Positions 14,944-23,047 of a DNA stretch of 26,253 nucleotides are shown piece after piece. The stretch spans positions 1-26,253 of the forward strand of contig CALATK010000023.1 in assembly GCA_937891805.1 (NCBI GenBank). Direction: 5' to 3'. Under the pieces are notes generated by a model, which was not told the DNA's origin, ran no database searches, and saw only the letters and a program-made list of their open reading frames with translations. Position 1 is the first letter of the stretch. Every line of letters begins with the position of its first letter. Source of the stretch: an uncultured Fibrobacter sp. (GTDB lineage Bacteria > Fibrobacterota > Fibrobacteria > Fibrobacterales > Fibrobacteraceae). Position numbers and translations under genes: made by a program.

Positions 14944-16973
14944 AAATCGCCTCCAACGGTTTTAGCGATAACTACCGGGGTTATGGTTGCAGCACCTTTT
15001 TCTTTCAACATTTTTGCAATCTCGTTCAATGTCGCACCACTATCATAGATATCATCTAGCAAAAGAACGCTTTTCCCTTCGAGTATTTCGGGCGAATCGA
15101 AGTCGAACGCGTCTTCCACATTTTTTCTTTTCAAAATAGCATTCTGGGGAATCTTCTGTGCCGTTGTCTGTCTCATCTTTTTAAGATTATGGCATACGGA
15201 AACGCCCAACAATTCGCCAACTTTTATGGCGAAGTTCTTGACTAGGTCTCCCGATTCCGTCGGTGGAACATAAAGTAGCATATCTATCTTGTTGTCCATC
15301 ATCTTCTTTTGGATCATTCGTGCCATTCGCCGAGCGATATCATCCGGGAAATCTCCCGCACCTTCGTATTTGCAATTATGCACCATCTGGCCTATTTCGC
15401 CATCTTCTAGGGAATAATTAGCCAACGCAAATCCAGGCTCAAGTTTTGAGGTTTTCTTCTTTGCTATTTCCGGAAAATAGTCCTGTTTGAAATTACGCAG
15501 CTGGAGCCAAGTCTCTTCGGAATAGCGTTTTGGCATATAGTCCGTCAGATTGGTATTATCACAATTTTCAGAAGATACTGTTATCGTGTCGCCGAGATAC
15601 CTGCGGAGATAATCCATTCGAGAGCCTGTTGTTTCATTATAGCCCATCATGGCGTCCAAGTCGATCATCTTGGATTGACGAAGCTCCTCAAAAGATTTTG
15701 TATCAAGTTCGGGAGCGTCAAACCGATATTCGTATTTACCTTTTTCATTGCGCACAGCGATTTTCTGTTCGAGTAAGTCAGCAAGAATTGTCCTTACGGG
15801 AGTCTGCTTCATATTCAATTCGCGCATAACGTCCCGTTCGCCAAGGGGAGCATTTTTCAAGGCGTTTATAACGCGTCCGTAATCTGCCGTTTTGGGTTTT
15901 GCCCCGTTGATAAAACTGAGGGGCAACATTTTGTCGTAAGGGACTCCGTCTTTATCCACATTCTCGTTGTAAAACAGAATGATGTCTGAAGGCTTGCCGT
16001 CACGACCAGCACGACCGATTTCTTGGTAATAATGAATTGGGGACTGCGGCATCTGCGTATGGATGATGAATCGGATATCCGGCTTATCTATGCCCATACC
16101 CAAAGCATTCGTTGCGACAATAGCCTTCCAGCGGTTTTCTTTAAGCCCCTGTTCTATCCGAATCCGGTCTTCGCCCTCCAATGAGGCATTATACATCTCG
16201 GCATCTATTCCAACGAATTTTAGCCAATCCGCATATACTTGCGTGTTGACGCGAGTTCCCGTATATATAAGGCCAGAGCCTTCGCAATGTTGCAGGTATT
16301 CCGCAATACGGATTTTCTTTTCGTTTTCCGATTTGACTTTAACAACAAACAGGCGAAGATTCTCTCGCAGGAGGTTACCGCGCAAGACAGTCATGTTCTT
16401 GCCGATTTGCTCCTGGATATCGTTCTGGACACGCTCCGTCGCTGTTGCCGTCACAGCCAACACAGGGACGTTTTCAGGCAAGATTCTAACAAGGTCAACA
16501 ATACGTCGAAAATCTGGGCGAAAATCATGCCCCCATTGCGAAATGCAATGTGCCTCATCAACAACGACCATGGCCACCTTGATTTCACGGACGGTTTCTT
16601 GCCATGAGAGGTTGCCTTGTCGCTCCGGGGCGATATACAGAATCTTAATTTTCCCATTCTTCGCATCTTCAAGAATCTGCCCATTTTCTTCGGGAGTCTG
16701 GTTCGAGTTGATGCACTTAGCGACAATCCCTTTCTCATTGAGTGAATTCACTTGGTCACGCATCAAGGCAATCAATGGGGAAAAGACAATTGTGAGACCA
16801 TCAAGTTGTGTTGCCGGGAACTGGTAACAGAGAGACTTGCCAAAACCAGTCTTTTGAATCATCAAGACGCGTTCATTATTTAAAATTTTATCAATCGCCG
16901 CCCACTGTGCGTCGTGAAAATGGGCGAATCCAAAGATTTCCTTTAATTTTTGCTCAGCTTCTTGACGGTTCAT
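14940..16973 (-). CDS. RecQ-family helicase fused to a C-terminal phosphoribosyltransferase domain
   Basis: The 677-residue protein starts as RecQ: Walker A KTGFGKS (41-47), SPLIALM, DEAH with CISQWGHDFRPDFR (139-156), TATAT, and VNTQVYADWL and QEIGRAGRDGKPS in the second helicase lobe. The RQC zinc region is degenerate (only ENCDNTN remains). The last ~190 residues form a PRTase domain with LLYVPPTESGD and the PRPP-binding motif LLLDDIYDSGATL (637-649), as in ComF-like proteins. It probably unwinds DNA, while the PRTase could sense or modify nucleotides. GGAG lies 7 nt before ATG 16973. Its stop overlaps the dprA start by 4 nt. The fusion is intact and in frame. Confidence 0.9.
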   Translation of the reverse strand: MNRQEAEQKLKEIFGFAHFHDAQWAAIDKILNNERVLMIQKTGFGKSLCYQFPATQLDGLTIVFSPLIALMRDQVNSLNEKGIVAKCINSNQTPEENGQILEDAKNGKIKILYIAPERQGNLSWQETVREIKVAMVVVDEAHCISQWGHDFRPDFRRIVDLVRILPENVPVLAVTATATERVQNDIQEQIGKNMTVLRGNLLRENLRLFVVKVKSENEKKIRIAEYLQHCEGSGLIYTGTRVNTQVYADWLKFVGIDAEMYNASLEGEDRIRIEQGLKENRWKAIVATNALGMGIDKPDIRFIIHTQMPQSPIHYYQEIGRAGRDGKPSDIILFYNENVDKDGVPYDKMLPLSFINGAKPKTADYGRVINALKNAPLGERDVMRELNMKQTPVRTILADLLEQKIAVRNEKGKYEYRFDAPELDTKSFEELRQSKMIDLDAMMGYNETTGSRMDYLRRYLGDTITVSSENCDNTNLTDYMPKRYSEETWLQLRNFKQDYFPEIAKKKTSKLEPGFALANYSLEDGEIGQMVHNCKYEGAGDFPDDIARRMARMIQKKMMDNKIDMLLYVPPTESGDLVKNFAIKVGELLGVSVCHNLKKMRQTTAQKIPQNAILKRKNVEDAFDFDSPEILEGKSVLLLDDIYDSGATLNEIAKMLKEKGAATITPVVIAKTVGGDL

Positions 16974-17003
16974 AAACTTACTCCATTCCCATCTATTGAA
17001 TTC

Positions 17004-17876
17004 TCAATTCTTTTCGTTTCCTACCAAAATCGGCTTCTGTAAATCAAGCGATAGAATAGTCCCAAGTTGACTTTCTGCTGTTTCACGTAGTTTTACGAGT
17101 CGTTCTGATTGCGCCATACATTCCTTTATCAAAATGGCATTGTAGCTTTCAAGATTCGCCAAAACCAAAAGATGCGGGATATCGGCGTAATCCCTAATAT
17201 TTCCTTTTTTGCCCGGATTATTAGTTCGCCATTCCTTGGCGGTTTCTCCAAAAAGAGCCACGTTCAACAAATCGGCTTCATCGGCATAAACAAAACTCTT
17301 CTGCATTGGGGTCAACTGCGGCAAAATAAGTTTTCCTTTAATCGCATCAGTATGAATTCTGTAATTCAGTTTGGAAATTTCCCTATTCAAATTCCAATTT
17401 AGGGACAGACGGCTACTTTCGTCCGATTTTAGGCGTCGATAATCCTTGACAATATACAACTTGAATTCAGGAGATATCCATGAAGCAAATTCCATGGCGA
17501 TATCGCTATGAGCAAAGATTCCTCCACCGTATCTGCCAAACTTACAAACAATACCCTTAGCATTTGTTTGTTCAATCCACTTTGTAGGGGTCATAACAAA
17601 TCGGTTTAAACCGGCGTCATTTTTAACCGTGTCGAAATGCACACGGTTAAAATCTGGATTATGGAGGCTTTCCCATACAGCTAGAAATTCTATTGTATTA
17701 CGATTACGCATCCAGTTTTGGATGACAAAACGGGGGTCATCTTCATTACGGTATTTCGCGATATCAGTCATTGAAATATACTCATTTTCAAAATCCGTGG
17801 TATAAATGCCAATATCAATCCCTAAGGCATGAATCGTTTCTTTTTTCATCTGAATCATCTTTTTTACTTTTACCAT
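17004..17876 (-). CDS. KilA-N domain protein
   Basis: Residues ~30-155 match the KilA-N DNA-binding domain: YISMTDIAKYRNEDDPRFVIQ near the start and the conserved YGGGIFAHSDIAMEFASWIS with SPEFKLYIVKDYRRLK. The remaining ~135 residues are helical and typical of the KilA-N proteins often found in type I R-M loci and phages, where a regulatory or DNA-binding role is assumed but unproven. AGGAG lies 6 nt before ATG 17876, supporting that start over the internal Met codons. It is 49 nt downstream of hsdM and 30 nt upstream of recQ-PRTase, on the same strand. The length (290) is normal. Confidence 0.88.
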   Translation of the reverse strand: MVKVKKMIQMKKETIHALGIDIGIYTTDFENEYISMTDIAKYRNEDDPRFVIQNWMRNRNTIEFLAVWESLHNPDFNRVHFDTVKNDAGLNRFVMTPTKWIEQTNAKGIVCKFGRYGGGIFAHSDIAMEFASWISPEFKLYIVKDYRRLKSDESSRLSLNWNLNREISKLNYRIHTDAIKGKLILPQLTPMQKSFVYADEADLLNVALFGETAKEWRTNNPGKKGNIRDYADIPHLLVLANLESYNAILIKECMAQSERLVKLRETAESQLGTILSLDLQKPILVGNEKN

Positions 17877-17925
17877 ATTTCGCTCCTATCTCTGCCTTAT
17901 TTTTTTAGCCGATGCAAAACGATCC

Positions 17926-19494
17926 TTATCCCCGCTTAATCTCCTTCAGTTTTTGGGCCATCTGCTTACGGACTTCGGCGAGTTCCTTTTCAAGGCGGTC
18001 GATATCCTTCTGTACCGCATCCACATCTATCGGGGCTTCTTCTTCGAAGGTGTCCACATAGCGCGGGATGTTCAGGTTGAATTCATTGCCCGCAATTTCG
18101 TCGAAGGTGGCAATATGGGCGTACTTGTCCACATTCTTGCGCTTCTTGTAGGTATTCACAATTTTCGAGATATTCTCTTCGGAGAGCGAATTCTGCTTTT
18201 TGCCCTGCACGAATTCTCGGCTCGCGTCAATGAACAGTACGTCCTTGCGCTTTGCGTTCTTGCCGCCGATTTCACGGCTGCGGTCGAATACCAGAATCGC
18301 CACGGGAATGCTTGTGGTCGGGAACAAATTTTCGGGGAGGCCGATTACCGCATCCAGCAGGTTTTCGCGAATCATCGCCTCACGGATTTTGCCTTCGGAA
18401 GAACCACGGAACAGCACACCGTGCGGCACTACGACAACGACACGGCCTTCGCCCGCGAGGCTTGTCTCGACCATGTGCGTAATGAAGGCCCAGTCGCCCT
18501 TGCTCTTGGGCGGAACTCCACGGAAAAAACGCTTGTAGGGGTCACTTTCGGCGTTTTCTGCGCCCCATTTATCAAGGCTGAAAGGCGGATTAGCCACCAC
18601 CACGTTGAATTTCATCAACTTGTCCTTTTCAACAAGCATCGGACTGTTGAGCGTATCGCCCCATTCAATGCGGGCGCTATCGGTGCTATGCAGGAACATA
18701 TTCATGCGGCAAAGCGCCCATGTGCTGCCGTTCGATTCCTGACCAAACAAAGCGTAGTTGCCGCTCGGCACCTGCTTTGCGCCCTGCAAAAGCAAACCGC
18801 CCGCGCCGCACGTCGGGTCGCAAATCTTGTCGCCATCCTTCGGAGCGGCGAGTTTCGCCACAAGTTCCGTCACATCGAATGGTGTAAAAAATTCACCGGC
18901 CTTCTTGCCAGCCTCGGCACCGAAACGCTCCAACAGATACATATAGGTGTTGCCGATGATGTCTTCGGAAACACGGCTCGGCGACATGTCGAGTTCGTCC
19001 TTATGGAAGTCTTCGAGCAGCGTACGTAAGCGACGGTTGCGGTCCTTCGTCTTTCCGAGATTCGGTTCAGAGTTAAAGTCGATGTTGCGAAAAACGCCTT
19101 CGAGCTTGAGCCTGTTCTGCGTTTCAATCTTGTCGAGAACGATGTTGATTAAATCGCCGATGTTATCTGCAGTGCGGCGTTCGTAAAGGCTGTAATAGTC
19201 CGCGATAAAAGAGTCAATGACCTTGCCCTTGTCGTTCTTGATTTCTACCATCGGAAGCACAAATCGTTCGCGTTCCAATTTGCGGAGGATTCTCGCCTCG
19301 TCGCCGCCGTATTGTTTGCCATAAGCATCGTAATGGTCGCGCCATACATCCGACATATACTTCAGGAACAACATCACCAGAATATAGTCCTTGTATTGTG
19401 CCGGATCGATTGCTCCGCGAAACGTGTCACAGGCAGCCCAGGCGGCAGCATTGATGGCATCTTGCTTGATTTTTTCGCTTTTTACTTCACTCAT
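17926..19494 (-). CDS. hsdM: Type I R-M adenine methyltransferase subunit
   Basis: The 522-residue protein has the HsdM layout: an N-terminal helical HsdM_N domain (QDAINAAAWAACDTFRGAID, DYILVMLFLKYMSD), then GEFFTPFDVTELVAKL, SAM-binding DPTCGAGGLLL (226-236), GQESNGSTWALCRMNMFLH and the catalytic ANPPF (301-305, NPPF motif of N6-adenine methylases). It ends in a coiled coil (residues ~485-520) that contacts HsdS. Together with S it methylates host DNA and forms the scaffold for HsdR. Its ATG overlaps the hsdS1 stop by 4 nt (ATGA). Base composition is like the chromosome. No lesion is visible. Confidence 0.97.
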   Translation of the reverse strand: MSEVKSEKIKQDAINAAAWAACDTFRGAIDPAQYKDYILVMLFLKYMSDVWRDHYDAYGKQYGGDEARILRKLERERFVLPMVEIKNDKGKVIDSFIADYYSLYERRTADNIGDLINIVLDKIETQNRLKLEGVFRNIDFNSEPNLGKTKDRNRRLRTLLEDFHKDELDMSPSRVSEDIIGNTYMYLLERFGAEAGKKAGEFFTPFDVTELVAKLAAPKDGDKICDPTCGAGGLLLQGAKQVPSGNYALFGQESNGSTWALCRMNMFLHSTDSARIEWGDTLNSPMLVEKDKLMKFNVVVANPPFSLDKWGAENAESDPYKRFFRGVPPKSKGDWAFITHMVETSLAGEGRVVVVVPHGVLFRGSSEGKIREAMIRENLLDAVIGLPENLFPTTSIPVAILVFDRSREIGGKNAKRKDVLFIDASREFVQGKKQNSLSEENISKIVNTYKKRKNVDKYAHIATFDEIAGNEFNLNIPRYVDTFEEEAPIDVDAVQKDIDRLEKELAEVRKQMAQKLKEIKRG

Positions 19495-20072
19495 AGCGAC
19501 TCCAGGTATTTTGAAATTTCCGTTTCTAAAATTAAGTTCTTTTGCTTGACAATTTCTGCCAAAATCTCATGTTCTTTTCGGCTGAGTTTTACAAGGTCGG
19601 CAATAGTCTGCTGAACCCTTAAATTGGGCAATTTGACCGGCATCTGCTCCAAAACAGTCTTGCTGATGAGCGGCATGGCAGAACCCTTGGCGAATTCCTT
19701 GAAAAAAGCGGCCCCGTTGACGCCGTTCATATACCAAACCAGGTATTCGGGCAAAACCCTTTCGTGATTTACGCGGATACGGATCATCGGGGCAACCACA
19801 AGCAAATCTTCGTCCAAGACAGGTACAAGAGCCGAAACAAACGAGCCACCCCTCGATCTAAACACGATATCACCCGCCACCGCAAGGTGCGAGTTGTTGG
19901 GCTTAGCGTCTTCCACACGCCGCAGCGCGCCCACATTCAACGAGCCATCCGAACCCACATCGCGCAAAAAGCACGCGAGCGTGCCACATTCTCCCGGGAT
20001 GCAGGTGTTGCGGAACGGATAACCCACCGAAAGCTGGGCAATTTCGCCCAAATTGACATATTCAGACTTCAT
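19491..20072 (-). CDS. hsdS: Half-size type I specificity subunit with one target-recognition domain
   Basis: The 193-residue protein is about half a normal HsdS: one TRD (residues 1-140, opening YVNLGEIAQLSVGYPFR), then one conserved region with LEQMPVKLPNLRVQQTIADL and a terminal coiled helix. Half-S proteins can pair as homodimers with M and recognise symmetric bipartite sites; a truncated leftover is the alternative. It is the first gene of the island and is coupled to hsdM by a 4-nt overlap, so it is probably the cognate S subunit. The start at 20072 has no SD site but lies four bases after a TAnnTTTA element, suggesting leaderless translation. Confidence 0.9.
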   Translation of the reverse strand: MKSEYVNLGEIAQLSVGYPFRNTCIPGECGTLACFLRDVGSDGSLNVGALRRVEDAKPNNSHLAVAGDIVFRSRGGSFVSALVPVLDEDLLVVAPMIRIRVNHERVLPEYLVWYMNGVNGAAFFKEFAKGSAMPLISKTVLEQMPVKLPNLRVQQTIADLVKLSRKEHEILAEIVKQKNLILETEISKYLESL

Positions 20073-20076
20073 GCCC

Positions 20077-20084
20077 TAAATATA
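20077..20084 (-). promoter_or_regulatory. Putative promoter TATATTTA of the hsd operon
   Basis: On the minus strand TATATTTA-GGGC-ATG reproduces the layout TATATTTG-TGGT-ATG of the GSCFA gene. The transcript would start at the hsdS1 ATG. It is the only promoter-like site I see for the 17-kb island, since the downstream junctions leave little room for others. Confidence 0.45.
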
Positions 20085-20136
20085 ATCAAAAAGTTTAAGA
20101 AAAGCAATATTTTTTGTAGTAAAATTCATACTATTT

Positions 20137-20166
20137 ATGATTTGGCATCAAAGAGTCACAAATCAT
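20137..20166. promoter_or_regulatory. 8-bp perfect inverted repeat upstream of the hsd operon
   Basis: ATGATTTG (20137-20144) and CAAATCAT (20159-20166) are exact inverted copies separated by 14 bp, about 55-80 bp upstream of the putative hsd promoter. The gap lacks a T-run, so it is more like an operator than a terminator. No known regulator can be named. Confidence 0.35.
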
Positions 20167-20216
20167 CTCCTATCCCTGTCTTTAAAAGTTGTAAAAGAAC
20201 ACCAAATACGCGACAA

Positions 20217-20251
20217 AAAATGACTCTCACTTGCGTATGAGAGCCATTTTT
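20217..20251 (-). terminator. Rho-independent terminator downstream of alaS, possibly bidirectional
   Basis: A 9-bp stem (20221-20229 with 20238-20246, one wobble pair) and 8-base loop are followed on the minus strand by TTTTTTG (20220-20214) and flanked on the plus strand by TTTTT. It ends alaS about 40 bp after its stop and separates it from the hsd operon. Confidence 0.8.
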
Positions 20252-20283
20252 CAATTCTCGGATTCTTCGAGGGCTGGTTCGGG

Positions 20284-22926
20284 TTAGCCCAGCTTCGCTC
20301 TAATCCAGTTGTTGGCGTTCGCGATGGCACCGGCAATCTTGTCGACTTCCTTGGTGCCTGCCTGAGCGCGGTCCGGGCGTCCACCGCCGCGGCCACCGCA
20401 AGCAGCGGCGAGGTCCTTCACAAGGTCGCCGGCTTTGATGCCCTTGGCCTGAACGTTCTTGCCCACCATCACGGCGATGCTTCCGTTGCCTTCGCCCTTG
20501 TTCGCAATCACGGCGACGCTGTCGGTGTCGAGCTTGTTCTGAACGCCGTCCAGCAAGTCCTTGTACTTGTCTTCGGGCATGTTGAGTTCGCGCACAAACA
20601 GGTTCACGCCCATCACGTTGATGCCGCCGTTCAGGAGTTCGGCAGCGGCGAGGGTCGCAAGTTCCAGTTTCACGGACTGCAGGCTCTTTTCGAGATTCTG
20701 CGTCTTGACGAAAGACTGCTGAATGCGGTCGAGAACTTCGGCGTCCTTGCAGCGGAGCTGTTCGCGGAGGGCGGTCAAAATCTGCGTTCCGGCACGGAGC
20801 AGCGAGAGAGCGCCATGTCCAGAGACAGCTTCAATACGGCGCACACCGGCAGACACGCTAGATTCGCTGATAATCTTCACGAGGCCGATGTTACCGGTGT
20901 TCTGCACGTGCAAGCCACCGCAGAGTTCCTTGGAGAATTCTTCATTAGCGCAGCCCATCTTAACCACGCGGACTTCGTCGCCATACTTTTCGCCGAACAA
21001 TGCCATGGCACCGCTGGCCTTCGCTTCGTCCACGCCCATCACCTGGGTGTTGACCGGCAAGCATTCCATGACCTTCGCGTTCACGATGTCTTCCACCTTC
21101 TGGATTTCCTCGGCGGTCATCGCGTTGAAGTGGCTGAAGTCGAAGCGGAGGAGTTCGTTCGAAACAAAGCTACCCTGCTGCTGCACATGAGTGCCGAGCA
21201 CCTGGCGGAGAGCGGCCTGCAGCAAGTGCGTGGCGGAGTGGTTCTTGCGGATGTCGTTACGGCGGTCGTTATCGACGGTCGCCATAAACACGGCACCCAT
21301 CGTCTCTTCGTTTGCCGTACCCTTCTTCACCTTGCCGCGGCAGAGGGCGGTGTCGTTCACCTTCACGGTGTCGAACACGTCAATTTCCAAATCAGCAGAA
21401 ACGAGCGTTCCCTTGTCGCCGACCTGGCCACCCATTTCGGCATAGAACGGAGAAGTTTCGAGCACTATGGAAAGCACGTCCTTGTCGACCCGCCAGCGCA
21501 CGACCTTCGTTTCGCAAGCGGAGAGTTCATAGCCCACGAACTTGGTGCTTTCTTCGCTGTACTGCGTCCAGCCTTCGGTACCCATCGTGTTGATGCCCTG
21601 CTTCATGTTGGCGCGGGCGCGGGCCTTCTGTTCTTCCATGCACTTGTTGTAGCCTTCTTCGTCAATCGTAAGGCCCTTTTCTTCGGCGAGAATGCCGGTA
21701 AGGTCCGGCGGGAATCCGTAGGTATCGTAAAGCAGGAACACCTTGTCACCCGGCACGGTCTTTGCGTCGCCAAGTTCAGCCACAATGCCTGCGAAGCGTT
21801 CGAGGCCGGCGTCCAGCGTGCGGATAAAGCTTTCTTCTTCGCTCTTGATCACAGAGGCCACAAATTCCTTGCGTTCGCGGATTTCCGGGAAGGCATCGCC
21901 CATCGTATCGGCGAGAACCTGCACGAGCTGGCAAATGAACGGCTTCTTCTGGCCCAACAGGCGGGCAAAGCGGCTAGCACGGCGCAGAATGCGGCGGAGC
22001 ACGTAGCCGCGGCCTTCGCTGCTCGGGAGTGCGCCATCGGCAATAGCGAAGGAGATTGCGCGGATGTGGTCGGCAATCACGCGGTGCGGAGTACCGGCTT
22101 CGCCATCGTTGTACGGAACGCCAGAGAGATCAGCAATCTTTGCGATAATCGGGGTGAACACGTCGGTGTCGTAGTTGCTGGTCTTGCCCTGCAAAATAGC
22201 GCAGATACGTTCGAAACCCATACCGGTATCGACATTCTTTGCCTTCAGCGGAATCAAGCTTCCGTCGCTCACGCGTTCATACTGCATGAACACGTTGTTC
22301 CAAATTTCAATGTAGCGGTCGTTTTCGCCGTTCACGCCCTTAATCGGGTCCTTGAACGTTTCGGCCTGCGTAGCGAGGTCGCCGCGGTCGTAGTGGATTT
22401 CGGAGCAGGGGCCGCACGGACCGGTGTCGCCCATTTCCCAGAAGTTGCTGTGGGCGTCAAAACGCATGATGCGGTCATCCGGGAGGCCGGACACGTCCTT
22501 CCAAATCTGCCAGGCTTCGTCATCGTCCTGATAGACAGTCGCGAAGAGGCGTTCCTTCGGGAGCTTCCACACTTCGGTCAAGAGTTCCCAGGCCCAGGCG
22601 ATAGCTTCTTTCTTGTAGTAGTCGCCGAAGCTCCAGTTGCCGAGCATTTCGAAGAAGGTGTGGTGGTAGTTGTCGCGGCCCACCACGTCGAGGTCGTTGT
22701 GCTTACCGGACACGCGGAGGCACTTCTGGCTATTGCATGCGCGCTTCCAGCCCTTCGGATTGTCGCCCAGGAAGATTGCCTTGAACTGGTTCATGCCCGC
22801 GTTCGTGAACATGAGCGTCGGGTCGTCATGCGGAACCACCGGCGAAGAACGCACAAAGAGGTGGCCCTTGGATTCGAAGAACTTGATGAAAGATTCGCGC
22901 ACCTGCGCAGAAGTCATAGTAGGCAT
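20284..22926 (-). CDS. alaS: Alanyl-tRNA synthetase
   Basis: The 880-residue protein is a full-length AlaRS. The class II catalytic domain opens with MTSAQVRESFIKFFESKGH and HDDPTLMFTNAGMNQFK, followed by LRVSGKHNDLDVVGRDNYHHTFFEMLGNWSFGDY in pieces typical of the family. The editing domain has HSATHLL and the later C-x3-H zinc residues (ELCGGLHVQNTG), and the C-terminal DHHA1/C-Ala domain contains GRGGGRPDRAQAG. It charges tRNA-Ala and clears mischarged Ser and Gly. M1 at 22926 is supported by AAAAGGGA 7-8 nt upstream. The gene has its own promoter and terminator and is housekeeping, forming the right border of the defence island. Confidence 0.98.
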   Translation of the reverse strand: MPTMTSAQVRESFIKFFESKGHLFVRSSPVVPHDDPTLMFTNAGMNQFKAIFLGDNPKGWKRACNSQKCLRVSGKHNDLDVVGRDNYHHTFFEMLGNWSFGDYYKKEAIAWAWELLTEVWKLPKERLFATVYQDDDEAWQIWKDVSGLPDDRIMRFDAHSNFWEMGDTGPCGPCSEIHYDRGDLATQAETFKDPIKGVNGENDRYIEIWNNVFMQYERVSDGSLIPLKAKNVDTGMGFERICAILQGKTSNYDTDVFTPIIAKIADLSGVPYNDGEAGTPHRVIADHIRAISFAIADGALPSSEGRGYVLRRILRRASRFARLLGQKKPFICQLVQVLADTMGDAFPEIRERKEFVASVIKSEEESFIRTLDAGLERFAGIVAELGDAKTVPGDKVFLLYDTYGFPPDLTGILAEEKGLTIDEEGYNKCMEEQKARARANMKQGINTMGTEGWTQYSEESTKFVGYELSACETKVVRWRVDKDVLSIVLETSPFYAEMGGQVGDKGTLVSADLEIDVFDTVKVNDTALCRGKVKKGTANEETMGAVFMATVDNDRRNDIRKNHSATHLLQAALRQVLGTHVQQQGSFVSNELLRFDFSHFNAMTAEEIQKVEDIVNAKVMECLPVNTQVMGVDEAKASGAMALFGEKYGDEVRVVKMGCANEEFSKELCGGLHVQNTGNIGLVKIISESSVSAGVRRIEAVSGHGALSLLRAGTQILTALREQLRCKDAEVLDRIQQSFVKTQNLEKSLQSVKLELATLAAAELLNGGINVMGVNLFVRELNMPEDKYKDLLDGVQNKLDTDSVAVIANKGEGNGSIAVMVGKNVQAKGIKAGDLVKDLAAACGGRGGGRPDRAQAGTKEVDKIAGAIANANNWIRAKLG

Positions 22927-22951
22927 AATGTGTCCCTTTTATTTTACGGCA

Positions 22952-22959
22952 CAAAGATA
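22952..22959 (-). promoter_or_regulatory. Putative alaS promoter TATCTTTG
   Basis: The minus-strand octamer matches TAnnTTTG exactly and lies 25 bp before the ATG, leaving a leader of about 20 nt that contains AAGGGA. Unlike the GSCFA and hsdS1 genes, this one has room for an SD site. Confidence 0.55.
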
Positions 22960-23047
22960 GAAAAACAAGGGCTGGGGTCTAGATGCTGCAGGCTAAGCCA
23001 TAAGGAGAAAAGTGCTCAGAACAGCATTAGTTCCCTTTTTGGACTTA

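Noticed and set aside
17953..19029. 358-codon plus-strand frame opposite hsdM
   Set aside because: It is the antisense of an intact hsdM with all catalytic motifs and has no domain of its own.
6653..20283. Prophage or transposon carrying the island
   Set aside because: No integrase, transposase, structural phage gene, tRNA target or flanking att-like repeat could be seen; KilA-N alone is not evidence of a prophage.
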